DNA of 64,000 nucleotides from Methylobacterium radiodurans (GTDB lineage Bacteria > Pseudomonadota > Alphaproteobacteria > Rhizobiales > Beijerinckiaceae). The position numbers and the translations under genes are program-made. The stretch lies in assembly GCF_003173735.1 (NCBI RefSeq), contig NZ_CP029551.1, positions 4,603,001-4,667,000 of the forward strand, in the 5' to 3' direction. Within the stretch, counting starts at the first letter, position 1. Every line of letters begins with the position of its first letter. The notes beneath the pieces were generated by a model, which worked only from the letters and a program-made list of their open reading frames with translations, made no database searches and was not told the DNA's origin. Shown in pieces: positions 9,199 to 18,620 of the stretch.

Positions 9199-9545
9199 TG
9201 GGTGAGATCATCATGGCCTTCCTGAATTCCTGGCGGGGCCTGCGCCACGGCGCCCGCACCGAGCGGGCGGTGCGCCAGGAACTCGCGCTCCTGGCGCTCG
9301 GTGTGCCCATCGCCCTGGTGCTCGGCGCGAGCCTCTGGGTGAAGGTCGCGCTGATCGCGAGCCTGCTCCTGATGCTCGCCGCCGAGTTCCTGAACACGGC
9401 GCTGGAGAAGCTCTGCGACCACCTGCATCCCGATCGCCATCCGGCGATCGGCACCGTGAAGGACCTCGCCTCGGCGGGCGCCTTCCTGGCCCAGATGATC
9501 GCGGCGCTCGTCTGGATCGCGGCGCTGATCGAGCGGCTCTCGTAG
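9198..9545 (+). CDS. dgkA: diacylglycerol kinase
   Basis: 115 residues; ATG at 9198 overlaps the previous stop codon (TGATG), so the two are co-translated. Integral membrane enzyme that phosphorylates diacylglycerol released when membrane lipids donate head groups. The DgkA pattern is clear: N-terminal amphipathic SWRGLRHGARTERAVRQE, the E28 ligand, three membrane helices, the AEFLNTALEKLCD signature (residues 62-74) and KDLASAGAF. Length is typical of the trimeric bacterial enzyme. Downstream, a 7-bp hairpin (9555-9575) without a T tract may end the transcript. Confidence 0.95.
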   Translation: MGEIIMAFLNSWRGLRHGARTERAVRQELALLALGVPIALVLGASLWVKVALIASLLLMLAAEFLNTALEKLCDHLHPDRHPAIGTVKDLASAGAFLAQMIAALVWIAALIERLS

Positions 9546-9668
9546 GGGCCGCCTGCGGCGCTTCGCCTGCGCCGCCGCATACCGGCCCGGACGGGCGTGC
9601 GCTCGCATCTCGCCGCGCGAAGGCGTATCTGCCGGGGTCAGATCTGAACCCGCAGCACCGGCGAGCCC

Positions 9669-11210
9669 GTGACCGACTACATCCGCAAGATCCTCACCGC
9701 GCGCGTCTACGACGTGGCGATCGAGAGCCCGCTCGATCCGATGCCGCGGCTGACCGCGCGCCTCGGCCGGCCGGTCCTGCTCAAGCGCGAGGACCTGCAG
9801 CCGGTCTTCTCGTTCAAGCTGCGCGGCGCCTACAACAAGATGTCGGGGCTCACCCGGGAGCAGCTCGATCGCGGCGTGGTCTGCGCGTCCGCCGGCAACC
9901 ACGCGCAGGGCGTGGCGCTGGGCGCGGCCAAGCTCGGCGTGCGCGCGGTGATCGTGATGCCCCGCACCACGCCCGCCATCAAGGTCGATGCCTGCCGGGC
10001 CCGCGGTGCCGAGGTGGTGCTGCACGGCGACGCCTTCGACGAGGCGCTCTCCGAGGCCCGCCGCCTGGAGGCCGAGCACGGCCTGACCTTCCTGCACCCC
10101 TTCGACGACGCGGAGGTGATCGCCGGCCAGGGCACGATCGGCAAGGAGATCCTGGAGCAGCACACGGGGCCGATCGAGGCGATCTTCGTGCCGATCGGCG
10201 GCGGCGGCCTGGCCGCCGGCATCGCGACCTTCGTGAAGTACCTGCGGCCCGGCACCAAGGTGATCGGCGTCGAGCCGGACGACGCCGCCTGCATGGCCGA
10301 GGCTCTGAAGGCCGATGAGCGCGTGGTGCTCCCGACGGTCGGCCTGTTTGCCGACGGCGTTGCCGTGCGGCAGGCCGGCGAGGAGACCTTCCGCCTCTGC
10401 CGCGAACATCTCGACGGGGTGATCACGGTCGACACCGACGCGATGTGCGCGGCCGTGAAGGACATCTTCGACGACACCCGGGCGGTCTCCGAACCCTCCG
10501 GCGCGCTCAGTCTCGCCGGCGCCAAGGCCTGGGCGGCGCAGAACCCGGGCGCCGGTACGCTCGTGGCGATCTCGTCGGGGGCCAACCTCAACTTCGACCG
10601 GCTGCGCCACATCGCCGAGCGCGCCGAGATCGGCGAGGAGCGCGAGATCCTGATCGGCGTCACGATCCCGGAACAGCCCGGCGCCTACCGCGCCTTCATC
10701 CAGGCGCTCGGGCCCCGCGCGATCACCGAGTTCAACTACCGCTACGCGAAGGGCGCGGACGCCCAGATCTTCGTCGGCATCAACCTCTCCGGCGGCAAGG
10801 CGGAGAAGCGGGCGCTGATCGCGGGGCTGCAGGACGGCGGCTACCGCGTGCTCGACATGAGCGACAACGAGATGGCCAAGGTCCATGTGCGCTACATGGT
10901 CGGCGGCCGGGCGCTGGGCTTGGCCCACGAGCGGCTCTACCGCTTCCAGTTCCCGGAGCGGCCGGGCGCGCTGCTGCGCTTCCTCGAGGCGCTCGGCGAG
11001 GACTTCAACATCAGCCTGTTCCACTATCGCAACCACGGCGCCGATTACGGCCGGGTGCTCTGCGGCATCGAGGTTCGCCCGGCCGACCGGCCGCGCTTCG
11101 ATGCGGCGATCGCGGCGCTGGGCTACCCGTGCTTCGACGAGACCGACAACCCGGCCTACCGGCTCTTCCTCGACAACGCCTCGGCCGGCGCGGCGCTCGC
11201 CGCCGAGTAG
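9669..11210 (+). CDS. ilvA: threonine ammonia-lyase, biosynthetic
   Basis: 513 residues from a GTG at 9669. PLP enzyme that deaminates threonine to 2-oxobutyrate, the first step of isoleucine synthesis. The PLP lysine is K50 in SFKLRGAYNK; the phosphate-binding loop is PIGGGGLAAG. The catalytic domain is followed by two ACT-like regulatory repeats (around ILIGVTIPEQPGAYR and LYRFQFPERPGALLRF), as in the isoleucine-inhibited, full-length IlvA rather than the short catabolic TdcB. It stands alone between dgkA and the convergent EcsC gene. Confidence 0.95.
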   Translation: MTDYIRKILTARVYDVAIESPLDPMPRLTARLGRPVLLKREDLQPVFSFKLRGAYNKMSGLTREQLDRGVVCASAGNHAQGVALGAAKLGVRAVIVMPRTTPAIKVDACRARGAEVVLHGDAFDEALSEARRLEAEHGLTFLHPFDDAEVIAGQGTIGKEILEQHTGPIEAIFVPIGGGGLAAGIATFVKYLRPGTKVIGVEPDDAACMAEALKADERVVLPTVGLFADGVAVRQAGEETFRLCREHLDGVITVDTDAMCAAVKDIFDDTRAVSEPSGALSLAGAKAWAAQNPGAGTLVAISSGANLNFDRLRHIAERAEIGEEREILIGVTIPEQPGAYRAFIQALGPRAITEFNYRYAKGADAQIFVGINLSGGKAEKRALIAGLQDGGYRVLDMSDNEMAKVHVRYMVGGRALGLAHERLYRFQFPERPGALLRFLEALGEDFNISLFHYRNHGADYGRVLCGIEVRPADRPRFDAAIAALGYPCFDETDNPAYRLFLDNASAGAALAAE

Positions 11211-11219
11211 GGCGAGCCG

Positions 11220-12161
11220 TCAGGCGATCCCGAGCATCGCCTTCTCGCGCTCGTAGGCGGCCCGCACCGCGTCCTGGCCGTAGGCGCGCTCCAGGCGACG
11301 CACGGTGAAGTGCCCGCGGGCCATCGTCTGGAAATGGTTCATGAAGGCGGTGTTGACCGTGGCGCCGCCCACCGCGCCGAGGATCGGCACGGCCTGTGCG
11401 GCGACCTTCTGCGAGACCACGATGCCGAAGCGCGCGGCGATCTGCGCCGTGAGGCGCACCAGGGCGGGCGCGCTCTGGTCCAGCAGCGTCTTGCTGCCGG
11501 CGTAGCGGGCGGCCTCCGCCATGGTCTTGGCGAGCGCGGCGCGCACCGCGAAATAGCCGCTCTCGGTGAGGCTCTGCCCGGGCCGGCCGCCCAGCGCGAA
11601 GACCTGCACGCAGGCGAGCGCGCCCTCCGGCGTCTCCAGATCCTCGCCCTCCTCCCGGGCGATCTCGGCGATCGAGCGCAGCATGATCGTGGTCGATACC
11701 GGCAATTCCACCGCGAGCGTGGCGAGGCCGAAAGCCCCGCCGACCGCGCCCGACACGGCGGCGAGCGCCTTGTGGGCGGTCTCGCTCGACCCGAACAGCC
11801 GCGCGAGCCGGCTCTCGATCCGCTCCTCGGCCTTGACGGCGACCTCGACCGCGGTGCCGCCTCCCTCCCCGTCGCCCGCCACAACCTGCTTGCGCGGCAG
11901 GGTCGCCAGCGCCACCCGCAGGGCGCCGCGCATCGCGGCCTCCGTGCTGCGGCCGACCACCTCCGTCACGGGTGCCGGCAGCGAGCGGCCGATCATGTCG
12001 AGGGGGGCGCCTGCCGCCGCCGAGAGCCGCGCTGCGAGGCCCGGCTGCTCCAGCGCGCGCACGGCGCGGCGCAGCGCCGCCAGATCCTCGGGGCTCAGTT
12101 CGACGCTCGCCGGCTCGATCGGGGCCGGCAGGGTCTCGTCGGCGCGGATGAGGTCGCTCAC
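11220..12161 (-). CDS. EcsC-family protein
   Basis: 313 residues from a GTG at 12161. The C-terminal two thirds match the EcsC family: GGAFGLATLAVELPVSTTIMLRSIAEIAREEGEDL, and the Gly/Ala-rich hydrophobic stretch VAAQAVPILGAVGGATVNTAFM followed by a conserved HF..RRLE end. The hydrophobic glycine-rich parts suggest membrane association. EcsC was named from a Bacillus ABC-transporter operon, but this copy has no ABC genes beside it, and its function is unknown. It converges on ilvA with only nine bases between the stop codons; the upstream neighbour on the same strand is the AmpG-like transporter 140 bp away. Confidence 0.82.
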   Translation of the reverse strand: MSDLIRADETLPAPIEPASVELSPEDLAALRRAVRALEQPGLAARLSAAAGAPLDMIGRSLPAPVTEVVGRSTEAAMRGALRVALATLPRKQVVAGDGEGGGTAVEVAVKAEERIESRLARLFGSSETAHKALAAVSGAVGGAFGLATLAVELPVSTTIMLRSIAEIAREEGEDLETPEGALACVQVFALGGRPGQSLTESGYFAVRAALAKTMAEAARYAGSKTLLDQSAPALVRLTAQIAARFGIVVSQKVAAQAVPILGAVGGATVNTAFMNHFQTMARGHFTVRRLERAYGQDAVRAAYEREKAMLGIA

Positions 12162-12301
12162 GGTCCGTGTCCTCGACTCGAGCTTCGGGCCTCGCGGATG
12201 CAGGCCGCCGGAGGGCTGCCGCGCGCCGGGGGGCCGCCGCGGCCGCGTGGCCCTGAGCAAGCGCCGCGCCCCCGCCTTGGTTCCGCGCGGTCCGGGCGCA
12301 C

Positions 12302-13678
12302 TCAGGCCTTGGCGGCGATCGCCTCGGCCTCCGGCACCGGAGCCGGTTCGGGCTCGGCCGCGCCCTCCTTCAGGGCGATCAGCGCGAGGCAGAGCAGCGC
12401 CACCGGGATGCCGATGCCGGCGGACGCCGCGAAGAAGATCGGATAGCCCATCGCATCGACCATGAAGCCCGAGAAGCCGCCCACGAACTTGCCGGGCAGC
12501 GCGTAGAGCGAGGAGAGCAGCGCGTACTGCGTCGCCACGAAGGCGGGCGATGCGAGGCTCGACATGTAGGCAATCAGCGCCGTGCCGGCGAAGTTGCCTG
12601 CGAAATTGTCGATCGAGATGCTGAGCACGAACAGCATCGTGTCGTGGCCCGAGAGGGCGAGCCAGGAGAACATCAGGTTCGAGGCCGCCGCCACGATGCC
12701 GCCGAACAGGAGCGAGGCCTGGAGCCCGAAGCGGATCACCGCCCAGCCCCCGGCCAGCGCCCCCACCACCCCGACGATCACGCCGTAGACCTTGGTGACG
12801 TTGGCGATCTCGGTGAGGGTGAAGCCCTGCTCGATGTAGAAGGGCTGGGCCATCACGCCCGAGATGATGTCGGGCAGGCGGTAGAGCATGATGAGCGCCA
12901 GGATCAGCACCAGCCGGGCGCCTTTCCGACGGACGAGGTCCGAGAAGGGATCGACCACCGCGACCCGGAGCGTCGTGCCGAGCGAGCGGCGCTCGCCCTC
13001 GACGGTGACCGGATCCTGGCGCGGGGCCAGGAAGGCGGCGGTCAGGCCGACCAGCATCAGCGCCGCCATCGCCCCGTAGGCGAGGCTCCAGCCCGCGCCT
13101 TGCGCGATGTAGAGGGCGCCCGCCCCCGCGAAGGCCCGGGCGATGGCGTAGCCGAGCTGGTAGGCGGCCAGCATCACGCCCTGCCGCTCGGTCGGCGCGG
13201 CGTCGATGCGCCAGGAATCGACCACGATGTCCTGCGTCGCTGAGGCAAAGGCGGTGACGAGCGCGCAGATCACCATGAAGCTGAGCGAGGCGGCCGGGTC
13301 GCCCTGGCTCATGCCGAGAAGGCCCGCCGCGACGACCACCTGCGACAGCACCATCCAAGAGCGACGGCGCCCGAGCCGGCGGGAGAGGAACGGCAGGTCG
13401 GCCCGGTCGATCACCGGGGCCCAGAGGAACTTCAGCGAGTAGGCGAAGGAGACGTAGGAGAGCAATCCGATGCTGGTGCGCTGGATGCCGGCGGTGGCCA
13501 GCCATGCTGAGAGCGTCGAGAACACGAGCAGGATCGGCAGGCCGCAGGCGAAGCCCAGCGCCAGCATCAGGGCGATGCGCGCGTCCTCCAGCACGTCGCG
13601 CAGGCGCAGGCGCGGCCTGACGGAGGCGGGCCGCGGCGCGGCTTTCGTTCCTGTGTGCATCGCCGTTCTGCCTGCCAT
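12302..13678 (-). CDS. ampG: AmpG-like MFS transporter
   Basis: 458 residues from ATG at 13678, with GAGGAG nine bases upstream. Twelve predicted membrane segments of the major facilitator fold. The AmpG subfamily pattern is visible: FACGLPILLVFSTLSAWLATAGI at the first helix, the FLWAPVIDR motif after helix 2, RRRSWM, and TQDIVVDSWRID in helix 5. AmpG proteins import anhydro-muropeptides from the periplasm for cell-wall recycling and can control beta-lactamase induction. No ampC or ampR is nearby. Alternative substrate not excluded, since the acetyl-CoA transporter family is related. It is divergent from the LOV kinase gene. Confidence 0.85.
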   Translation of the reverse strand: MAGRTAMHTGTKAAPRPASVRPRLRLRDVLEDARIALMLALGFACGLPILLVFSTLSAWLATAGIQRTSIGLLSYVSFAYSLKFLWAPVIDRADLPFLSRRLGRRRSWMVLSQVVVAAGLLGMSQGDPAASLSFMVICALVTAFASATQDIVVDSWRIDAAPTERQGVMLAAYQLGYAIARAFAGAGALYIAQGAGWSLAYGAMAALMLVGLTAAFLAPRQDPVTVEGERRSLGTTLRVAVVDPFSDLVRRKGARLVLILALIMLYRLPDIISGVMAQPFYIEQGFTLTEIANVTKVYGVIVGVVGALAGGWAVIRFGLQASLLFGGIVAAASNLMFSWLALSGHDTMLFVLSISIDNFAGNFAGTALIAYMSSLASPAFVATQYALLSSLYALPGKFVGGFSGFMVDAMGYPIFFAASAGIGIPVALLCLALIALKEGAAEPEPAPVPEAEAIAAKA

Positions 13679-13906
13679 GGAATGGAACTCCTCACAGCCA
13701 TGCGCCTTGTCCCGCAGGACCGTGGCCGACTTGCGGAAGCGAGCGGATCGCGGGCGGTCGACGCGATCGACATGACGGGGGAATCATGCTCGACCTTTCG
13801 TTAACGGCTTTGCCGAAAACTGGTCCTTGAGATGCACGGCCGGGGGAACGACCGCTTCCGGGGTCCGGACGCGCGCGCTGTGGCTGGCGTCACGGACGGT
13901 TGCAGC

Positions 13907-14992
13907 ATGACGCAGGACAGCGCCCACTCGCCGACGATCGCGCCGGCAACCTTCGCGCTCGCCTTCGACACGAGCCCGACGCCGATGCTCGTGACGGATG
14001 CGCGCGCCCCCGACAACCCCATCATCTGGGTCAACGACGCCTTCCTGGCCCAGACCGGCTACGCACGCGCGGAATTGGTCGGCCGCAACTGCCGCATGCT
14101 GCAGGGGGCGGAGACGGATAGCCGGGAGGTCGCGCGCATGCGCGCGGCCCTGGCCGCGGCCGAGCCGGTCGCCGTCGAGATCCTGAACTACCGAAAGGAC
14201 GGCACGCCGTTCTGGAACGGCATGACCATCAACCCGATCCGGGACGCGGCGGGCGACATCGCCTACTTCTTCGCCGCCCAGGCCGACATGACCGACAAGC
14301 GCCGGGCGGAGACGGCGATGCGCGGCACCAACGACGAGTTGGAGCGGCAGGTCGGTGAGCGCACCGCCGACCTGGAATACGCGCTGGCCCAGAAGACCGC
14401 GCTGCTGCACGAAGTCGATCACCGGGTGAAGAACAACCTGCAGGTGATCTCCTCGCTGATGCTGCTGAAGGCACGCCGCACGCCCGAGGGCGAGGCGCGG
14501 GACGCCCTGCAGAACATGGCTGAGCGCATCGGCGCGCTCTCGACGGCGCACCGGATGCTCTACTCGTCCGGCGACGTCGCGCATTTCAATCTCAGCGACT
14601 TCACGGGCGACTTCCTCTCCGATCTCGAGGCGGGGCTCGACCCCGAACGCACCCGGATCGAGGCAAGGGTCGAGCCGATCGCGGTGGCGGCGGCGATGGC
14701 CGCGCCGCTCTCGCTGATGATCCACGAGCTGACCACGAACGCCGTGCGGCACGCCTTCCCGGCCGGCCGGAGCGGGCGCCTCACCGTGAACGCCCACCGC
14801 GAGGACGAGACGCTGGTCCTGGTGATCGCCGACGACGGCGTCGGCCTCGCGGCGGCGCCCCCGAACCCGGCGGGCTTCGGCCGCACCCTGGTCGACATGG
14901 TGGTGCGGCAGCTGCGCGGCTCGATCGTCTGGGCCGACGGAACGCCCGGCACCCGTGTGGAGATCCGCGTGCCGCTTCGGGGGGCGGCTTGA
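13907..14992 (+). CDS. LOV-domain blue-light sensor histidine kinase
   Basis: 361 residues from ATG at 13907 (an in-frame ATG at 13832 would add 25). The PAS domain is a genuine LOV photosensor: GRNCRMLQG carries the flavin-adduct cysteine (C62), followed by the LOV signatures VEILNYRKDGTPFWNG and YFFAAQADMT with the FMN-contacting Asn and Gln. A short coiled linker leads to a HisKA_2/HWE-type kinase: phospho-acceptor H172 in EVDHRVKNNLQVISSLM, N-box LMIHELTTNAVRHAF, and G-boxes DDGVGLAAAP and GFGRTLVDMVV. Soluble, with no membrane segment. Blue light should form the Cys-FMN adduct and raise autophosphorylation. The receiver gene 111 bp downstream is the likely partner. Confidence 0.92.
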   Translation: MTQDSAHSPTIAPATFALAFDTSPTPMLVTDARAPDNPIIWVNDAFLAQTGYARAELVGRNCRMLQGAETDSREVARMRAALAAAEPVAVEILNYRKDGTPFWNGMTINPIRDAAGDIAYFFAAQADMTDKRRAETAMRGTNDELERQVGERTADLEYALAQKTALLHEVDHRVKNNLQVISSLMLLKARRTPEGEARDALQNMAERIGALSTAHRMLYSSGDVAHFNLSDFTGDFLSDLEAGLDPERTRIEARVEPIAVAAAMAAPLSLMIHELTTNAVRHAFPAGRSGRLTVNAHREDETLVLVIADDGVGLAAAPPNPAGFGRTLVDMVVRQLRGSIVWADGTPGTRVEIRVPLRGAA

Positions 14993-15103
14993 GATGCGTC
15001 GGATCTTCGCGCAGTCTGGCGCCGCTATGGCGGATGTCCCGCATCCGCCGTCGACCGGGCCGAGAGCGGAACGCCACCCGGTCCAGGGATCGCATGAGGC
15101 TCC

Positions 15104-15571
15104 ATGACGGCTGACTCCATGACGGCTGACGCTGGACCATCGAGCTCCCCGCTCCGGATTCTCGTGGTCGAGGACGAGGCGCTCATCGCGCTCGAACTCG
15201 AATGCCTCTTGGACGATCTGGGCTATGTGACGGTCGGCGTCGCCTGTAATTCCAGCGAGGCCATCGCGGTCGGCCGCGCCACCGCGCCGGACGTGGCGCT
15301 CGTCGACATCCACTTGGTCGACGGCCCGACCGGGGTGGAGGTGGCGCGGGCGCTCGCCGCCGACCCGCGCACGACAGTCGTGTTCATGACCGCCAACGCC
15401 AAGCGCATCCCGGACGATTTTGCGGGCGCCTTGGGGGTGATCGCGAAGCCCTATTCCGAGCGCGTGGTAGCGAGCACCCTCGCCTACGTGGCGGGCTGCC
15501 GCGCCGGCCATCCGCCGGTCTCCTGCCCCGACGGTTTCCACCCCGCACCCGCCTTCGCGGCCGCGCACTGA
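15104..15571 (+). CDS. single-domain response regulator
   Basis: 155 residues. A lone receiver domain: acidic pocket VVEDE (residues 21-25), phospho-acceptor D68 in VALVDIHL, switch residue T96 in VFMTANA and K115 in AKPY. No DNA-binding or enzyme output follows; the ~25-residue tail is Pro/His/Ala-rich. It probably relays phosphate or competes for it. The start is odd: a 15-bp tandem duplication gives MTADSMTADA with two in-frame ATGs, both with a GAGG-like site in reach of the first. It lies directly after the LOV histidine kinase on the same strand and is probably its cognate regulator. Confidence 0.88.
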   Translation: MTADSMTADAGPSSSPLRILVVEDEALIALELECLLDDLGYVTVGVACNSSEAIAVGRATAPDVALVDIHLVDGPTGVEVARALAADPRTTVVFMTANAKRIPDDFAGALGVIAKPYSERVVASTLAYVAGCRAGHPPVSCPDGFHPAPAFAAAH

Positions 15572-15633
15572 TAGGGTCTCCGGACCGGAGGTTCGGTTCT
15601 GCCGAGCCTCTCCGATCCAGAGTGGAGGCGGGT

Positions 15634-15657
15634 CCCCTCTCCCGTATGGAAGAGGGG
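15634..15657. repeat. GC-rich intergenic inverted repeat (family copy 1)
   Basis: CCCCTCT (15634-15640) / AGAGGGG (15651-15657) with a ten-base spacer, within the 186-base gap 15572-15757 between the receiver gene and the convergent mutS. Related in sequence to the other CCCTCTCCC elements of this window. The rest of the gap shows no gene. Confidence 0.55.
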
Positions 15658-15757
15658 CGGGGAGCAGTTTGAATGCGACCCGAAGTGCGCAAGTCACTCT
15701 CCCGACGCGGTCGAGACCGGATGTGCGGATCCGGGCGCCCCGCAGGCGCGGAGCCGG

Positions 15758-18484
15758 TCAGGCCTCGGCCCGCGCCCGCTTGAGGCGATAGAGCGCGTCC
15801 AGCGCCTCCCGCGGCGTGAGCGCGTCCGGGTCGATCGCGTCCAGGAGGAGCCCCAGCGCGTCGTCCGCCGGTTCTGGCTCGGGCGGCGGGGGCGGCGGCG
15901 CGAGGGCGGCGAAGAGCGGCAGGTCGTCGATGCGCGGGCGGCCGGGACGGTCGTGCTCGGCCTTCTCCAGGCCCTTCAGGATCGCGCCGGCCCGCGCCAC
16001 CACGGCGGCGGGGAGCCCGGCGAGGCGGGCGACCTGCAGGCCGTAGCTGCGCTCGGCCACGCCCGGCACCACCTCGTGCAGGAACACCACCTCGCCCCGG
16101 TGCTCGGCCACCTTGAGGGTCGCGTTGTCGAGCCGGGCCAGCCGCTGGCCGAGCGCCGTCAGCTCGTGGAAATGCGTGGCGAACAGCGCCCGGCAGGCGT
16201 TCGACTCGTGCAGGTGCTCCAGGCAGGCCCAGGCGATCGAGAGCCCGTCGAAGGTCGCGGTGCCTCGCCCGATCTCGTCGAGGATGACCAGCGAGCGCCG
16301 GGTCGCCTGGTTCAGGATCGCGGCGGTCTCGACCATCTCGACCATGAAGGTCGAGTGGCCGCGCGCGAGGTCGTCGGCCGCCCCGACCCGTGAGAACAGC
16401 CGGTCGACCCGCCCGATCCGGGCCTCGGCCGCCGGCACGAAGCTGCCGATCTGCGCCAGCACCGCGATGAGCGCGTTCTGGCGCAGGAAGGTCGATTTGC
16501 CGCCCATGTTCGGGCCGGTGATCAGGCGGATCCGCCCGCGCGTGTCGCCCGAGAGGTCGCAATCGTTGGCGATGAAGGCCTCGCCCTGGCGCCGCAACGC
16601 CGCCTCGACCACCGGGTGACGCCCGGCCGTCACCGCGAAGCTCAGGGAATCGTCCACCACCGGGCGGCGCCAGTCGAGCTCGACCGCGAGCTCCGCGTGG
16701 CTCGCCGCCACGTCGAGCCGGGCCAGCGCCTCCGCGGTCTCGGCGATGGCCTCGGCGCCCGCCAGCACGCGGCCCGCAAGATCCTCGAACACCGCGCTCT
16801 CCAGCGCCAGCACCCGGTCGGAGGCGCCGGAGATCTTCGATTCGAGCTCGCCGAGTTCCACGCTGGTGAAGCGCATCGCGTCCACCATGGTCTGGCGGTG
16901 CACGAAGTCCTGCATCAGCCCCTTGAGGCAGGCCTCGCCCACCGATTGCGGCACCTCGATGAAGTAGCCGAGCATGTTGTTGTGCTTGATCCGGAGCGTG
17001 CGGCAGCCCGTCTCCTCGGCGTAGCGGGCCTGGAGCGCCGCGATGACCTTGCGCGAATCCTGGCCCAGCGCCCGTGCCTCGTCGATCTCGGGGTGGTAGC
17101 CGGCCCGCACGAAATTGCCGTCGCGGCGGTTCAGCGGCAGCTCGTCGGCGAGCGCCGCCCGCAGGGTCTCCACGAGGTCGGCGTCGATCCGGGCGAGCCG
17201 CCGCGCGAGCCGCGCCAGGGCGTCGGGCAGGTCGGGCTCCGCGCCGAGCCGAGCCCCGAGCGCCGCCGCCACGTCGAGGCCGTCGCGGATCGCCGCGAGG
17301 TCGCGGGGCCCCGCCCGGCCGAGGCCCGTGCGCGACAGGGCCCGGGCGATGTCGGGCGCGCGGGCGAGCGTGTCGCGCAAGGTCCCGCGCAAGCACGGCT
17401 CCTCGGCGAGGCGGGCCACCGCCTCCTGCCGGCGCGCGATGGCGGCGAGGTCCGTGAGCGGGCCGGCCAGGTGCTCGGCCAGCAGCCGCGCGCCGTTCGC
17501 CGTCACGGTTCGGTCGATGGCGTCGAGCAGGCTGCCCTGGCGCTCGCCGGAGAGCGTGCGGGTGAGTTCGAGATTGGCCCGCGTCGCCGCGTCGATGCTG
17601 AGCGTCGCCCCGCCGGCCTCGCGGGTCGGCACTTGGAGCGGCGGCCGCGCGGCGAGCTGCGTACGGGCGATGTAGAGGAGTGCGGCGCCCGCCGCCGCGA
17701 TCTCGGCCCGGCTGAACTGGCCGAAGCCCTCCAGCGTCGAGACGCCGTACTGCTCGCGGATGCGCCGCTCGGCTGCGGCCGGCTCCAACTCGCCCTGCGG
17801 CAGCGGCACGATTGCCGCGCGGGTCTCCTGCCAGACGCGCGCCAGAGCCGGGTCGGCGTGGAGCGCTTCGGAGAGCACGATCTCGCGCGGGTCGTGCCGG
17901 CTGATCGCGCCGGAGAGTTCCTGGCCCGAGACCTCGCTCAGCGAGAATCGCCCGGTCGAGATGTCCACCGCCGCGAGCCCGTAGGCGTGGGCGGTCTCCG
18001 AGAGCTTGCGGCGGCCGATGGCGAGCAGCAGGTTCGCCCGCGCCGGATCGAGCAGCCGGTCCTCCGTGATGGTGCCGGGGGTGACGAGCCGCACGACCTC
18101 GCGCCGCACCACCGATTTCGGGCCCCGGCGCTTGGCCTCGGCCGGATCCTCCGTCTGCTCGCAGACCGCGACGCGGTGGCCGAGGGCGATCAGGCGGCTG
18201 AGATAGTCGTCGGCCCGCTCCACCGGCACGCCGCACATCGGGATGTCGGCGCCGCCGTGCTTGCCCCGCTTCGTCAGCACGATGCCGAGCGCCCGCGAGG
18301 CCGTCTCCGCGTCGGCGAAGAACAGCTCGTAGAAGTCGCCCATCCGGTAGAACAGCAGGCAGTCCGGGTTGGCCGCCTTGATCTCGATGTACTGCGCCAT
18401 CATGGGCGTCGCGCCGGAGAGGTCGGGCGCGGGCGCCGCCTCCGGGCTGCTGGCGATCTGACGGGCGGCGGTGCTGCGGGCCAT
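15758..18484 (-). CDS. mutS: DNA mismatch repair protein MutS
   Basis: 908 residues from ATG at 18484. Recognises mispairs and small loops and recruits MutL. The N-terminal mismatch-binding domain starts near residue 28 ([28 protein letters not shown]) with the Phe-x-Glu type wedge in DFYELF. The core lever and clamp domains follow, and the ABC-type ATPase has Walker [10 protein letters not shown] near residue 655, Walker [11 protein letters not shown] and the FATHFHEL segment. The order and length are those of full MutS1. There is an unusual run of prolines ([10 protein letters not shown]) near residue 870, before the C-terminal tetramer helix ([16 protein letters not shown]). Confidence 0.97.
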   Translation of the reverse strand: MARSTAARQIASSPEAAPAPDLSGATPMMAQYIEIKAANPDCLLFYRMGDFYELFFADAETASRALGIVLTKRGKHGGADIPMCGVPVERADDYLSRLIALGHRVAVCEQTEDPAEAKRRGPKSVVRREVVRLVTPGTITEDRLLDPARANLLLAIGRRKLSETAHAYGLAAVDISTGRFSLSEVSGQELSGAISRHDPREIVLSEALHADPALARVWQETRAAIVPLPQGELEPAAAERRIREQYGVSTLEGFGQFSRAEIAAAGAALLYIARTQLAARPPLQVPTREAGGATLSIDAATRANLELTRTLSGERQGSLLDAIDRTVTANGARLLAEHLAGPLTDLAAIARRQEAVARLAEEPCLRGTLRDTLARAPDIARALSRTGLGRAGPRDLAAIRDGLDVAAALGARLGAEPDLPDALARLARRLARIDADLVETLRAALADELPLNRRDGNFVRAGYHPEIDEARALGQDSRKVIAALQARYAEETGCRTLRIKHNNMLGYFIEVPQSVGEACLKGLMQDFVHRQTMVDAMRFTSVELGELESKISGASDRVLALESAVFEDLAGRVLAGAEAIAETAEALARLDVAASHAELAVELDWRRPVVDDSLSFAVTAGRHPVVEAALRRQGEAFIANDCDLSGDTRGRIRLITGPNMGGKSTFLRQNALIAVLAQIGSFVPAAEARIGRVDRLFSRVGAADDLARGHSTFMVEMVETAAILNQATRRSLVILDEIGRGTATFDGLSIAWACLEHLHESNACRALFATHFHELTALGQRLARLDNATLKVAEHRGEVVFLHEVVPGVAERSYGLQVARLAGLPAAVVARAGAILKGLEKAEHDRPGRPRIDDLPLFAALAPPPPPPEPEPADDALGLLLDAIDPDALTPREALDALYRLKRARAEA

Positions 18485-18564
18485 GCCCCGTTCTACCAGA
18501 GGCGGGCCGTCGAATCAGGCGCGGGTCGCCGCATCGCTGGGGAGAAGCGCGGCCGCTCAACGGA

Positions 18565-18594
18565 GAGGGGCCGCCGCTCGCGCGGCAGCCCCTC
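18565..18594. terminator. hairpin downstream of small secreted-protein gene
   Basis: GAGGGGC (18565-18571) / GCCCCTC (18588-18594), extended after one mismatch by GCCGC / GCGGC, with a TCGC loop. It lies 27 bp past the stop codon of the small gene at 18621-18908 and 81 bp upstream of the mutS start. No T tract. It could end the small gene's transcript before mutS. Confidence 0.45.
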
Positions 18595-18620
18595 GGACCC
18601 CTCGAAACAGAAGCGTCGGA

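Noticed and set aside
8856..11036. Very long open frame on the minus strand opposite ilvA
   Set aside because: It mirrors ilvA and dgkA in another frame; the product is a His/Asp/Arg-rich, low-complexity chain typical of GC-rich antisense shadows.
13851..13885. EcfG (general stress sigma) promoter upstream of the LOV kinase, from a GGAAC
   Set aside because: The GGAAC has no CGTT-like -10 at the right distance; not supported.
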